From Nitrospiraceae bacterium UBA2166 (GTDB lineage Bacteria; Nitrospirota; Nitrospiria; Nitrospirales; UBA2166): 30,362 nucleotides of DNA. Both the position numbers and the translations under genes were made by a program. The stretch covers positions 53,243 to 83,604 of the forward strand of contig DCWI01000062.1 in NCBI GenBank assembly GCA_002328825.1. The letters are read 5' to 3'. Positions 16,627 to 24,219 of this stretch are shown here, piece after piece; positions within the stretch are counted from its first letter, which is position 1, and each line of letters starts with the position of its first letter. Below the pieces are notes generated by a model. That model was not told the DNA's origin. It did no database searches and was given only the letters and a program-made list of their open reading frames with translations.

Positions 16627-18648
16627 ATGCATACAAATCAACGGCTCTTCACTCTGACAGCAGATTATACACCAAAGGGAGATCAAGCTCAGGCTATTAC
16701 GGCATTGGTTGAAAGTCTTACCCAAAACACACGCCACAACGTTCTCCTTGGTGTAACAGGGTCAGGCAAAACATTCACCATGGCTGGAGTCATCGAGCAG
16801 GTCCAAAAACCAACCCTAGTCATGGTCCATAACAAAACGCTTGCAGCTCAGCTATATGCTGAGTTCAAAGCATTTTTCCCTCACAACGCCGTCGAATACT
16901 TTGTCAGTTACTACGACTACTATCAACCAGAAGCATATCTTCCACAAACTGATACCTACATAGCAAAAGACGCCAACATCAACGATGCAATTGATCGTAT
17001 GCGGCATGCTGCCACTTCAGCCCTCCTTGAACGAAACGATGTCATCATTGTGTCATCAGTTTCTTGTATTTACGGGCTGGGCTCCCCAGACGTATACCGC
17101 GACATGCTCCTCCTTCTGGTTAAAGGCCACAAGATGAGCCGCGAAACAATTATGTCAAAACTTGTTAACATTCACTACCAACGCAATGATACCGATTTCA
17201 CTCGTGGAACATTTCGTGCTCATGGTGATGTCATTGATATTTATCCTGCCGCGTTTGAAGATCGAAGTTTCCGTATCGAACTATTCGACGACACAATTGA
17301 ATCAATTTCTGAGATGGACCCACTCACCGGAAACACCCTCGGCCAGCTTCCATCACTTTCAATTTACCCAACGACACACTATGTCGTACCACCGAACCGG
17401 CAAAAGGAGGCATTGGACGGAATTAAAAAAGAGCTTGAGGAAAGGATTCTCTACTTTCGGAACAATAATCTTCTTGTCGAAGCTCAACGCATCGATCAAC
17501 GTACTCGATTTGACCTTGAAATGATTCGCTCTGTTGGATATTGCAACGGAATTGAGAACTATTCACGTCACCTCAGTGGACGAAAACCTGGGGAACCCCC
17601 ACCAACATTATTTGACTATTTCCCAAAGGATTTCTTGCTGTTTATCGACGAGAGTCACGTGACTACACCACAAGTTCGCGGCATGTATGCTGGAGATCAC
17701 TCCAGAAAAAAAACCCTTGTAAATTTTGGATTCAGATTACCATCTGCTTTTGACAATCGCCCATTCAACTTTGAGGAGTTCGAGCAGAAAATTCATCAAG
17801 TCATTTACGTTTCCGCAACTCCTGGACACTACGAACTAGCATGCGTTCAAGGAAAGGTAGTTGAGCAAATCCTACGACCAACAGGGCTCATGGATCCACT
17901 CATTACAATTTCGCCGGCAAAAGGGCAGATTGATGATCTGCTCGGCAGAATTCGAAACCGGGTAGCAAATAACGAGCGTGTTCTTGTAACGACATTGACA
18001 AAACGAATGGCTGAGGATCTCTGCGAATACTATCATGACCTCGGCCTCAAAGTTCGCTATGTTCATTCAGAGATCGATACACTCGAACGCATCGAAATTG
18101 TTCGTGAGCTCCGCAGTGGAGTATTTGATACCTTGATTGGGGTTAATCTTCTCCGCGAAGGTCTCGATATTCCTGAGGTATCGCTTGTCGCCATTTTAGA
18201 CGCGGACAAGGAAGGGTTTCTGCGATCACACAGTTCACTTATCCAAACAGTAGGTCGTGCTGCACGCCATGTATCAGGCGAAGCGGTTCTCTACGGTGAT
18301 GTGGTGACTCGCTCAATGAAGGCAACGCTCGATGCAACCAACAGACGACGAAAACTCCAAGCCGCGTATAACAAAAAACATGGAATTATCCCACAATCTG
18401 TAGTCAAAAGCCTGTTGTCCGTTCCCTATTCCGCCAAATATAATTCCCATACAACCACTCAGATCGCTACCAAAACTGATACCTCATACCAACCACCTGT
18501 AGACAAACACAAGACCATCAAACGTTTGGAAGAAAAGATGAAGGCAGCCGCTAAAACATTGGCTTTTGAAAAAGCAGCGAATTTACGTGATCAGATCAAG
18601 CGGCTTAAAGAAGAGGAGCTAGGAATCTCTATCCCACCTGCCCCTTAA
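16627..18648 (+). CDS. uvrB: Excinuclease ABC subunit B
   Basis: UvrB is the damage-verifying helicase-like subunit of nucleotide excision repair; it receives DNA from UvrA and recruits UvrC. The 673 residues are full length: Walker A GVTGSGKT, the beta-hairpin YFVSYYDYYQPEAYLP that clamps one strand, Walker B-type DESHVT, helicase motifs VGRAARH near residue 540, and a C-terminal UVR domain (IKRLEEKMKAAAKTLAFEKA) that binds UvrC. Start ATG 16627 follows GGAACACT. A UvrD-family helicase, which in E. coli releases UvrC and the excised oligonucleotide, is encoded convergently next door, although not in the same transcript. Confidence 0.97.
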   Translation: MHTNQRLFTLTADYTPKGDQAQAITALVESLTQNTRHNVLLGVTGSGKTFTMAGVIEQVQKPTLVMVHNKTLAAQLYAEFKAFFPHNAVEYFVSYYDYYQPEAYLPQTDTYIAKDANINDAIDRMRHAATSALLERNDVIIVSSVSCIYGLGSPDVYRDMLLLLVKGHKMSRETIMSKLVNIHYQRNDTDFTRGTFRAHGDVIDIYPAAFEDRSFRIELFDDTIESISEMDPLTGNTLGQLPSLSIYPTTHYVVPPNRQKEALDGIKKELEERILYFRNNNLLVEAQRIDQRTRFDLEMIRSVGYCNGIENYSRHLSGRKPGEPPPTLFDYFPKDFLLFIDESHVTTPQVRGMYAGDHSRKKTLVNFGFRLPSAFDNRPFNFEEFEQKIHQVIYVSATPGHYELACVQGKVVEQILRPTGLMDPLITISPAKGQIDDLLGRIRNRVANNERVLVTTLTKRMAEDLCEYYHDLGLKVRYVHSEIDTLERIEIVRELRSGVFDTLIGVNLLREGLDIPEVSLVAILDADKEGFLRSHSSLIQTVGRAARHVSGEAVLYGDVVTRSMKATLDATNRRRKLQAAYNKKHGIIPQSVVKSLLSVPYSAKYNSHTTTQIATKTDTSYQPPVDKHKTIKRLEEKMKAAAKTLAFEKAANLRDQIKRLKEEELGISIPPAP

Positions 18649-18775
18649 TCATGTTGCGCAAATTGTATGCCATGATATACATCTAGTACCTCTACAATAA
18701 CAATAATCTTCCCACTGTTTTCTTCCCTACTTCAACTCAACTGTTTCTCTGTATTCATCAAAAAACACAGCACCA

Positions 18776-20782
18776 CTACACATCACTGTTGCCATGTTCT
18801 GATGTTATCCCATCAACTACTACCCACGAATCAAGAAGAGTTGTAGACACATTGTCAAGAAACCGTGATGGTCTCGAAAGTACCGCGCCTGCCTGTCGAT
18901 CATAAATATTGATAGGGTAATTCAAGTACAATAGGTGTTTCGCACGAGTCATCGCCACATAAAACAATCTCCGTTCCTCCTCAAGTTCATGATTTGAAAA
19001 GATCGAATAACTTGAAGGAAACTTGCCATCCAAGAGCCACAAAAGAAATACACATGACCATTCAAGACCTTTAGCCGAATGAATCGTCGATAAAACAAGC
19101 CGTTCATTATCAACTAGTTCATCTTCACTCTCCGCGCCTGACTCATTTGGCGGATCAAGGGCAAGATCTGAAAGAAACACTTGTAGCAGATCATAACGCA
19201 TCGATATCATCTGAATGTGATCGAGGTCACGAATTCGTTTTGGATAGTCGTCGTAACGCTGTTTTAAAATCGGCAAATAATAGGTCGAGGCAAGACTCAG
19301 AAGATCTGCTGGTGCTGATGCCGTCATTTCGTTAAGTCGTTCCATACACCCAGCAAACTCAGCAAGACCAGTTGATCGCATCCGCTGCGCTAGCTCTACG
19401 AGCCATCGCCCCGGGGTGGCCTCGTGGACCACCTGCGAAACAATCTGTGCACTTTTCTTCGGCCCAATGCCTTCAATCAGCATTAGAATACGGTTCCAAC
19501 TCACCGCATCATGAGGATTTTCAACCACGCGAAGATGTGCAAGCAAATCCTTCACGTGCGCCGTCTCCATTAACCGCATACCTCCACGCTTAATAAAGGG
19601 GAGCCCCCGTTTTCCAAGTTCTATTTCAAGATCAAATGCTTGATAACTTGAGCGAACAAGGACAGCGATATCATTTAGCGCTGTCCCTTCCTCACGCAAT
19701 TCAAAGATGCGCTGTGCAACAAACCTCGACTGCGAATTTTCATCTTCAGCTCGAACGAGAACAGGCATGGCCCCTTCAATACGCCGCGAAAAAAGTCGCT
19801 TACCATAGGATTCTTCCGCACCACAAATAACCTCATTTGCGAGGTTTAAAATTGGTTGAGTGCTCCGGTAATTTTCTTCAAGCTTAATCACGTGCGTTCC
19901 CGGAAACTGATTAGGAAAATCCATGATATTTCGGAATGTTGCTCCTCGAAACGAGTAAATCGACTGCGCCTCATCACCCACTGCCATAATATTATTATGC
20001 GCTGACGCCAGCTTTTGAAGAATTCGCGCCTGGAGAAAATTGGTATCCTGATATTCATCGACAAGTATGTAACGGAAAGCCTTTGATAGTTCTTCTTGTA
20101 ATTCCCGCCCACTATCCAATAGTTCATCAAGCTTTACCAATAGATCATCGAAATCGACCAATAAGTGCTTGGCCTTGTAATTTTGATAGGCCTTCTGAAG
20201 ATGACGCAGGTCATCAATAAGCTCCACAAAATGCGCATAGTTATCCAAAATCACATCATCTAAAGTCCGCAGGGTGTTGACGGTCTTACTAAACATTTCT
20301 GCAATCGTATTTTTCCGAGGAACTCGTCGTTTTTTTTCATGAAGCCCATACTCAGTACGAAGAAGATGAATGACATCTTCTGCATCTGATCGATCCATGA
20401 TGGTAAAACTTGAATCCAGGCCAATAGCCTGTCCATAGCGGCGAAGAAGAATATTTCCAACCGAGTGGAAGGTTCCACCTCGCACCTGCTCACTCCGGCC
20501 ACCAACAAGTAGTCCAACACGTTGAAGCATTTCCTGGGCAGCTCTACGTGTAAAAGTTAACAAAAGGATGTGCGACGGATGAACGCCTTGTTCAATAAGA
20601 CGTGCAACACGATAAACCAACGTCTGCGTTTTCCCACTCCCAGCACCAGCGATGACGAGAAGAGGGCCATCGAAAGCAAAAACAACCTCAAGCTGCGCAG
20701 CGTTTAACGCACCTTTATAGTCGATACAGGATGTAGAATGAAGAGGACTCTCCGAATTTGGCGACAAAATATATGGTTTCAC
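18776..20782 (-). CDS. UvrD/PcrA-family ATP-dependent 3'-5' DNA helicase
   Basis: A superfamily 1A helicase of 668 residues. Motifs in order: Q-motif LNAAQ (26-30), Walker A GAGSGKT (46-52), TFTRRAAQEM, Walker B DEYQDTN, GDEAQSIYSFRGA (motif III), EENYRST (motif IV), TIHSAKGLEW (motif V) and YVAMTRAKHLLYL (motif VI). It is shorter than E. coli UvrD (720) and lacks an extended C-terminal tail, so Rep, PcrA or UvrD cannot be distinguished. The start is GTG 20782. It lies 98 bases downstream of the bcp stop on the same strand and converges on uvrB, with 127 bases between them that hold no clear terminator. Confidence 0.93.
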   Translation of the reverse strand: MKPYILSPNSESPLHSTSCIDYKGALNAAQLEVVFAFDGPLLVIAGAGSGKTQTLVYRVARLIEQGVHPSHILLLTFTRRAAQEMLQRVGLLVGGRSEQVRGGTFHSVGNILLRRYGQAIGLDSSFTIMDRSDAEDVIHLLRTEYGLHEKKRRVPRKNTIAEMFSKTVNTLRTLDDVILDNYAHFVELIDDLRHLQKAYQNYKAKHLLVDFDDLLVKLDELLDSGRELQEELSKAFRYILVDEYQDTNFLQARILQKLASAHNNIMAVGDEAQSIYSFRGATFRNIMDFPNQFPGTHVIKLEENYRSTQPILNLANEVICGAEESYGKRLFSRRIEGAMPVLVRAEDENSQSRFVAQRIFELREEGTALNDIAVLVRSSYQAFDLEIELGKRGLPFIKRGGMRLMETAHVKDLLAHLRVVENPHDAVSWNRILMLIEGIGPKKSAQIVSQVVHEATPGRWLVELAQRMRSTGLAEFAGCMERLNEMTASAPADLLSLASTYYLPILKQRYDDYPKRIRDLDHIQMISMRYDLLQVFLSDLALDPPNESGAESEDELVDNERLVLSTIHSAKGLEWSCVFLLWLLDGKFPSSYSIFSNHELEEERRLFYVAMTRAKHLLYLNYPINIYDRQAGAVLSRPSRFLDNVSTTLLDSWVVVDGITSEHGNSDV

Positions 20783-20880
20783 GTCAAGTCGCTAGATCAC
20801 TCAAGATGGAAAGGTGCACTCATGGGAGACGCACAAATAACAATGTCTACTCTGAGATAAGGACCTGCAACAGTCCCCAC

Positions 20881-21342
20881 CTACATTTCCTGAAGGACTT
20901 TTATAACACTTTCAGCATGGCCCTTGACCTTAACCTTTGGAAAAATCTGTGCAATTTTGCCATGCTCATCGATAATCACGGTTGTGCGCTCAACACCCAT
21001 ATAGGATCGCCCATAAAGTTTTTTTTCTTTCCACACACCATATTTCTCCAACATAGCATGCGACGGATCGCTCAACAGCGAAAATGATAACGAAAACTTC
21101 TCACTGAACTTTTTGTGAGAACTGACACTATCTTTACTGACCCCAAACACGACCGCACCTAGAGCTTTAATCCGCGACAAATTATCGCGAAAATCGCACG
21201 ACTCCTGCGTACACCCAGGGGTATTATCCTTCGGATAAAAATACAATACCACCCGGGTGCCACCCAGAGAGGCAAGTGAAATTTTTGTCCCTGAGTCAGA
21301 CTCTAGATTAAATGCTGGAGCTTGTTTCCCTACCTGAAGCAT
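20881..21342 (-). CDS. bcp: Thioredoxin-dependent peroxiredoxin BCP/PrxQ
   Basis: A 153-residue peroxiredoxin that reduces hydrogen peroxide and organic hydroperoxides in the cytosol. The peroxidatic cysteine C44 lies in DNTPGCTQESC and the resolving cysteine C49 follows at the CX4C spacing of BCP/PrxQ. The conserved YFYPKD strand and the arginine in VERTTVIID are present. It starts 13 bases after the stop of a second peroxiredoxin gene and is evidently co-transcribed with it. Confidence 0.93.
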   Translation of the reverse strand: MLQVGKQAPAFNLESDSGTKISLASLGGTRVVLYFYPKDNTPGCTQESCDFRDNLSRIKALGAVVFGVSKDSVSSHKKFSEKFSLSFSLLSDPSHAMLEKYGVWKEKKLYGRSYMGVERTTVIIDEHGKIAQIFPKVKVKGHAESVIKVLQEM

Positions 21343-21355
21343 TGTATTGCTCAGA

Positions 21356-21823
21356 TCATCCCGCCAACGCTGTTTTAATTTCGTTATACAGCGGTTCTTT
21401 ACCAGGATCGTCAGATACCCATTTATAGATAACGGTACCCTCAGCGTCGAGAACGAAGATTGATCGCTTGGCTGCCGTATATCCAGTCATGCCTACAAAG
21501 TCAGCATGACCCACGCCGTACGCATTGACAGCAGTGCGATTGTAGTCTGATAAGATAGGGTATTCCAGCTTGTTCTTTTCGGCAAATGCTCCGTTAGCAA
21601 ATGGCGAATCCACACTAATACCTACCACCGTTGCATTCAAACCATTTAATTCTGCCATTGAATCTCGAAATGTACATAGCTCTTTTTCACATACCCCTGT
21701 AAAGGCTGCAGGAAAGAATGCGAGCACCACCTTTTTTCCCTTCAAACTACCAAGAGCCACCGACTCACGCTTAGTATTCAGTAAAGTGAAATCAGGAGCC
21801 TTTGATTTAACATCGATTCCCAT
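21356..21823 (-). CDS. Peroxiredoxin (AhpE/BCP-like redoxin)
   Basis: A 155-residue peroxiredoxin with the active site FFPAAFTGVCEKELC: peroxidatic C45 in the P-x3-T-x2-C motif and C50 at the CX4C position. The FPAAFTGVC signature resembles the AhpE group, while C50 suggests a resolving cysteine as in PrxQ, so the reduction mechanism may be intramolecular. The open frame begins at 21853, but ATG 21823 is preceded by AGGAGGG at 9 bases and gives a family-like start, so it is preferred. It is the first gene of a two-peroxiredoxin unit with bcp and sits behind a structured leader. Confidence 0.88.
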   Translation of the reverse strand: MGIDVKSKAPDFTLLNTKRESVALGSLKGKKVVLAFFPAAFTGVCEKELCTFRDSMAELNGLNATVVGISVDSPFANGAFAEKNKLEYPILSDYNRTAVNAYGVGHADFVGMTGYTAAKRSIFVLDAEGTVIYKWVSDDPGKEPLYNEIKTALAG

Positions 21824-21865
21824 AATATTTGACCCTCCTTTAAATAGAAACATACGACGGTAAAC

Positions 21866-21898
21866 ATCTTCCAGGAAGAAGCCTCATCGCTGGAAGAT
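21866..21898 (-). promoter_or_regulatory. Inverted repeat in the leader of the peroxiredoxin pair
   Basis: A perfect 9-bp inverted repeat (ATCTTCCAG at 21866-21874, CTGGAAGAT at 21890-21898) with a 15-base loop. It lies between the predicted promoter and the ribosome site of the peroxiredoxin genes, so it would fold in the 5' leader. On the minus strand it is followed by GTTTACC rather than a long U-run, arguing against a strong terminator for the upstream glycosyltransferase unit. Confidence 0.45.
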
Positions 21899-21913
21899 TG
21901 CTAACGGGCGGTC

Positions 21914-21942
21914 ATTCTATTCGATGACCCTCTCCCACACAA
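21914..21942 (-). promoter_or_regulatory. Putative promoter of the peroxiredoxin pair
   Basis: On the minus strand TTGTGT (21942-21937) and TAGAAT (21919-21914) are 17 bases apart. Transcription would begin near 21907 and give a leader of about 85 bases containing the 9-bp inverted repeat. Confidence 0.4.
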
Positions 21943-21957
21943 GATAACCATCTCAAC

Positions 21958-22224
21958 TCATGACAATTGATCATTTTTGTCAATAAGCATCAGATTACGA
22001 ATATAAACAACCGCTCCAACGGCTTGGCCGGTAATGAATACCGGATCCATCCGGTGTATGGCATAGGACAGCGTAATCAGTCCACCGGCAAGACTCAAGT
22101 ACCAAAATGCGACGGGAACTCCCATTTTTTTTCGCCGTTCTGAATAAATCCATTGCACCAGCCATCTGGAAAAAAACGCGATCTGTCCAAGAAACCCTAT
22201 TGAAACCCAGACGGCTTCACTCAT
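21958..22224 (-). CDS. Lipid-A-disaccharide synthase N-terminal-like membrane protein (LAB_N)
   Basis: An 88-residue integral membrane protein with three predicted helices. The family motifs are visible: GQIAFFSRWLVQWIYSER, then VAFWYLSLAGG, then DPVFITGQAVGAVVYIRNL. This domain (PF07578) was named from the N-terminus of some LpxB proteins but is often found alone next to a family 2 glycosyltransferase. In that setting it is thought to act in lipid-linked sugar transfer or flipping; the exact role is unproven. The start overlaps the glycosyltransferase stop by 4 bases (ATGA), which strongly supports joint function. Confidence 0.88.
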   Translation of the reverse strand: MSEAVWVSIGFLGQIAFFSRWLVQWIYSERRKKMGVPVAFWYLSLAGGLITLSYAIHRMDPVFITGQAVGAVVYIRNLMLIDKNDQLS

Positions 22225-22973
22225 GATGTCTCCTTTTTCGTTTGAGTCGATGTCGAAGATCGGTACTCATATCGAAGACAACGCCTATTCATCCACCACA
22301 CCGCACATAAATCCACAACCCCACGCCACAAACGATTCCAAATACCATACTTCGATTCCCCATAAGTACGCGGAAAATGCTGGACATCACACTCTGTAAC
22401 AGTGCATCCATACATCTTTGCAAGTGCTGGGAAAAAGCGATGCATTCCATCAAAAAGCTGCAACCGATCAACCAGACTTCGACTAAATATTTTCAACGAA
22501 CACCCTGTATCCTGAACATGATCCTTGGTCACACAGTTCCTGACCTTATTAGCCAACCGAGAGGAAATTCCGCGGATCGCATCATCGTTCCGTGTCACTC
22601 GCCTTCCACACACAAGATCAAAATTCTCACTTAACGGAAGTAAGCGGAGAATATCTGCAGGGTCATATTGCAAATCCCCATCAAGAGTAACAATACGACC
22701 ACCTCTAGCTTGCTTAAATCCCGCATCAAACGCCGCCGTCTGACCACAACGTTGTACGAAATGAAATACCCTTACGCTCTCATGTGTTTTGTCAAGTTCA
22801 TCAAGAATGATATCTCCCCCGTCAGTACTTGCATCATCAATAAAAATAATCTCATAGGGCTGCTGCGCATCGGACAGAATATGAATAACCTGTTCGGTCA
22901 GTAGAGAAACACTCTCTCGCTCGTTATGAATCGGAATGACAACGGAGAGAAGGAATTGATTATATTGTGACAA
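22221..22973 (-). CDS. Family 2 glycosyltransferase (polyprenyl-phosphate sugar transferase-like)
   Basis: A 250-residue GT-A fold enzyme of the DPM1/ArnC/GtrB type, which moves a sugar from a nucleotide donor to polyprenyl phosphate at the cytoplasmic face of the inner membrane. SVVIPIHNE opens the fold, IIFIDDASTDGG binds the nucleotide, TLDGDLQYDP holds the metal-binding aspartates, and HFPRTYGESKYGIWNR is the typical end of the catalytic domain. No C-terminal membrane helices are attached; the following LAB_N protein may supply the membrane part. The only early start is TTG 22973, two bases after the ttuA stop, with no visible ribosome site, so translation may be coupled. Donor sugar unknown. 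Confidence 0.88.
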   Translation of the reverse strand: MSQYNQFLLSVVIPIHNERESVSLLTEQVIHILSDAQQPYEIIFIDDASTDGGDIILDELDKTHESVRVFHFVQRCGQTAAFDAGFKQARGGRIVTLDGDLQYDPADILRLLPLSENFDLVCGRRVTRNDDAIRGISSRLANKVRNCVTKDHVQDTGCSLKIFSRSLVDRLQLFDGMHRFFPALAKMYGCTVTECDVQHFPRTYGESKYGIWNRLWRGVVDLCAVWWMNRRCLRYEYRSSTSTQTKKETS

Positions 22974-22975
22974 GG

Positions 22976-23908
22976 TTATGAGACTTTTTTATGGGTTTTC
23001 GTCTTCGCCATAAGCTTACAATAGCTGCACATCGCCGAGGAGGTTGGCTGACCACACTCTTCACAAGGATGTAGTAGAGCAATGTCCCGCTCAGACATCG
23101 ATTGGTGATCTAATTTAAATTTTTCAGCTTGCTGAGCAAGAAAACCCCAATAAAAACTCTGTTTTGAACCAGGTGAAGCTTGCTCGACCACATTCAACGC
23201 TTCTTTGTAAACAAGGAGTCTCGATCCTGTCGCCAGAGGACAATCCTGAACAATGTAGTCAATACCATTCACCACACAATAGGCCGCAATCTCTCGCTCT
23301 GTCAGACGATAGAGAGGCTTAATCTTTTTCGCGAAACCTTCCATCGAGGCAGGCAGAACAGGCCCCTGTTTTTCAAGGAACTCCTGTTGCCAATGCAGCA
23401 CATTGCCCATTAATCGAGCGGCTTCGTCATCAAGATTATGTCCTGTGGCAAGAACATCATAGTCTTGATCAACAGCCATGCGATTGAAATGGTAGCGCTT
23501 GATGCACCCACATGCCGCACAGGCAGGACGGCGCACAAGATCGGCTAACTCACGAATGCCAGTGCCCTCATCGTTTGTGGCATCTTGAGAGAACCACATT
23601 GCGTTACGCAATTCCGCAAATACTTCCACCTTTTTCCGTGATCGAACCGAATACTGGCCAATACCCAAATTCACATACAATCCATCTGCGTGGTACCCTA
23701 ACTTCAACAAAATATCCCATAATGCCAGACTGTCCTTCCCTCCAGACACTGCGACGAGAATCTTGTTCTCCTTTGTACACATCTTCTCTCGTCCAATCGC
23801 ACGCTCTACCTGGATTTGTACATACTCAGTCAAACACAAACCACACAGTGCAGTATTATGCCGAGGAATTGACAACACTGCTTTGTCTGAACATTTACGA
23901 CATTTCAT
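22976..23908 (-). CDS. ttuA: tRNA-5-methyluridine(54) 2-sulfurtransferase TtuA-like
   Basis: A 310-residue PP-loop ATPase that adenylates U54 (m5U/T54) of tRNA and replaces the 2-oxygen with sulfur. Layout matches Thermus TtuA: N-terminal zinc site C3, C6, C22, C25; PP-loop SGGKDS (55-60); iron-sulfur ligands C130 and C133 (CAACG) and C223 (QDCPLA); GHNLDDEA (156-163); and a C-terminal zinc site HPCEECGQP..SAMCSYC. TtcA (C32) and Ncs6 (U34) are related, but the double zinc ribbons and the neighbouring TtuB-like carrier favour TtuA. Its ATG directly follows the TAG stop of that gene. This modification is best known from thermophiles, stabilising tRNA at high temperature. Biochemical position specificity is inferred. 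Confidence 0.88.
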   Translation of the reverse strand: MKCRKCSDKAVLSIPRHNTALCGLCLTEYVQIQVERAIGREKMCTKENKILVAVSGGKDSLALWDILLKLGYHADGLYVNLGIGQYSVRSRKKVEVFAELRNAMWFSQDATNDEGTGIRELADLVRRPACAACGCIKRYHFNRMAVDQDYDVLATGHNLDDEAARLMGNVLHWQQEFLEKQGPVLPASMEGFAKKIKPLYRLTEREIAAYCVVNGIDYIVQDCPLATGSRLLVYKEALNVVEQASPGSKQSFYWGFLAQQAEKFKLDHQSMSERDIALLHPCEECGQPTSSAMCSYCKLMAKTKTHKKVS

Positions 23909-24109
23909 CTACACGCCCCCAGAAATCACCGGTCGAATCTCAATGCTATCCCTATCAGAAACCATCTCATCTTCTGTAAGAAGACCATCACCTCGAATGA
24001 CAAGCACGGTTTCCGGAATAATATCAAGATCTTTCAGGATCGCCTTGACCTGTTTGGGGCCCTGAAATTCACACGTTTTCTCAGATTGCGAGATATAGAT
24101 CTTCATCAT
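23909..24109 (-). CDS. ttuB: TtuB-like ubiquitin-fold sulfur carrier protein
   Basis: A 66-residue beta-grasp protein of the MoaD/ThiS/Urm1 type. It resembles Thermus TtuB through PETVLVIRGDGLLTEDEMV and the acidic stretch before the C-terminus. Such carriers are adenylated and thiocarboxylated on a terminal Gly-Gly by an E1-like enzyme (TtuC in Thermus), then deliver sulfur to TtuA. Here the protein ends ISGGV: one valine follows the Gly-Gly, read directly as GGG-GGC-GTG-TAG. Activation would need removal of that residue or an E1 tolerant of it. It is immediately upstream of ttuA (stop TAG, then ATG). No ttuC-like gene is in the window. Start is ATG 24109, or the next ATG at 24106. Confidence 0.82.
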   Translation of the reverse strand: MMKIYISQSEKTCEFQGPKQVKAILKDLDIIPETVLVIRGDGLLTEDEMVSDRDSIEIRPVISGGV

Positions 24110-24219
24110 CTAGGTCGCTGAGCAATGAACACATGCCACTTTAGACTAGCTTGTCGAAAAATATAACACACTCTATCCTAAGCACGCCGACTGGAACGCA
24201 ACAACACTCCAATATTTTG

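Noticed and set aside
22976..23908. TtcA (tRNA C32 thiolase) as the identity of the PP-loop ATPase
   Set aside because: The paired N- and C-terminal zinc ribbons, the position of the three iron-sulfur cysteines and the adjacent carrier protein fit TtuA better.
23512..23979. 155-codon plus-strand frame opposite ttuA and ttuB
   Set aside because: It is antisense to two recognised genes and shows no domain or signal.
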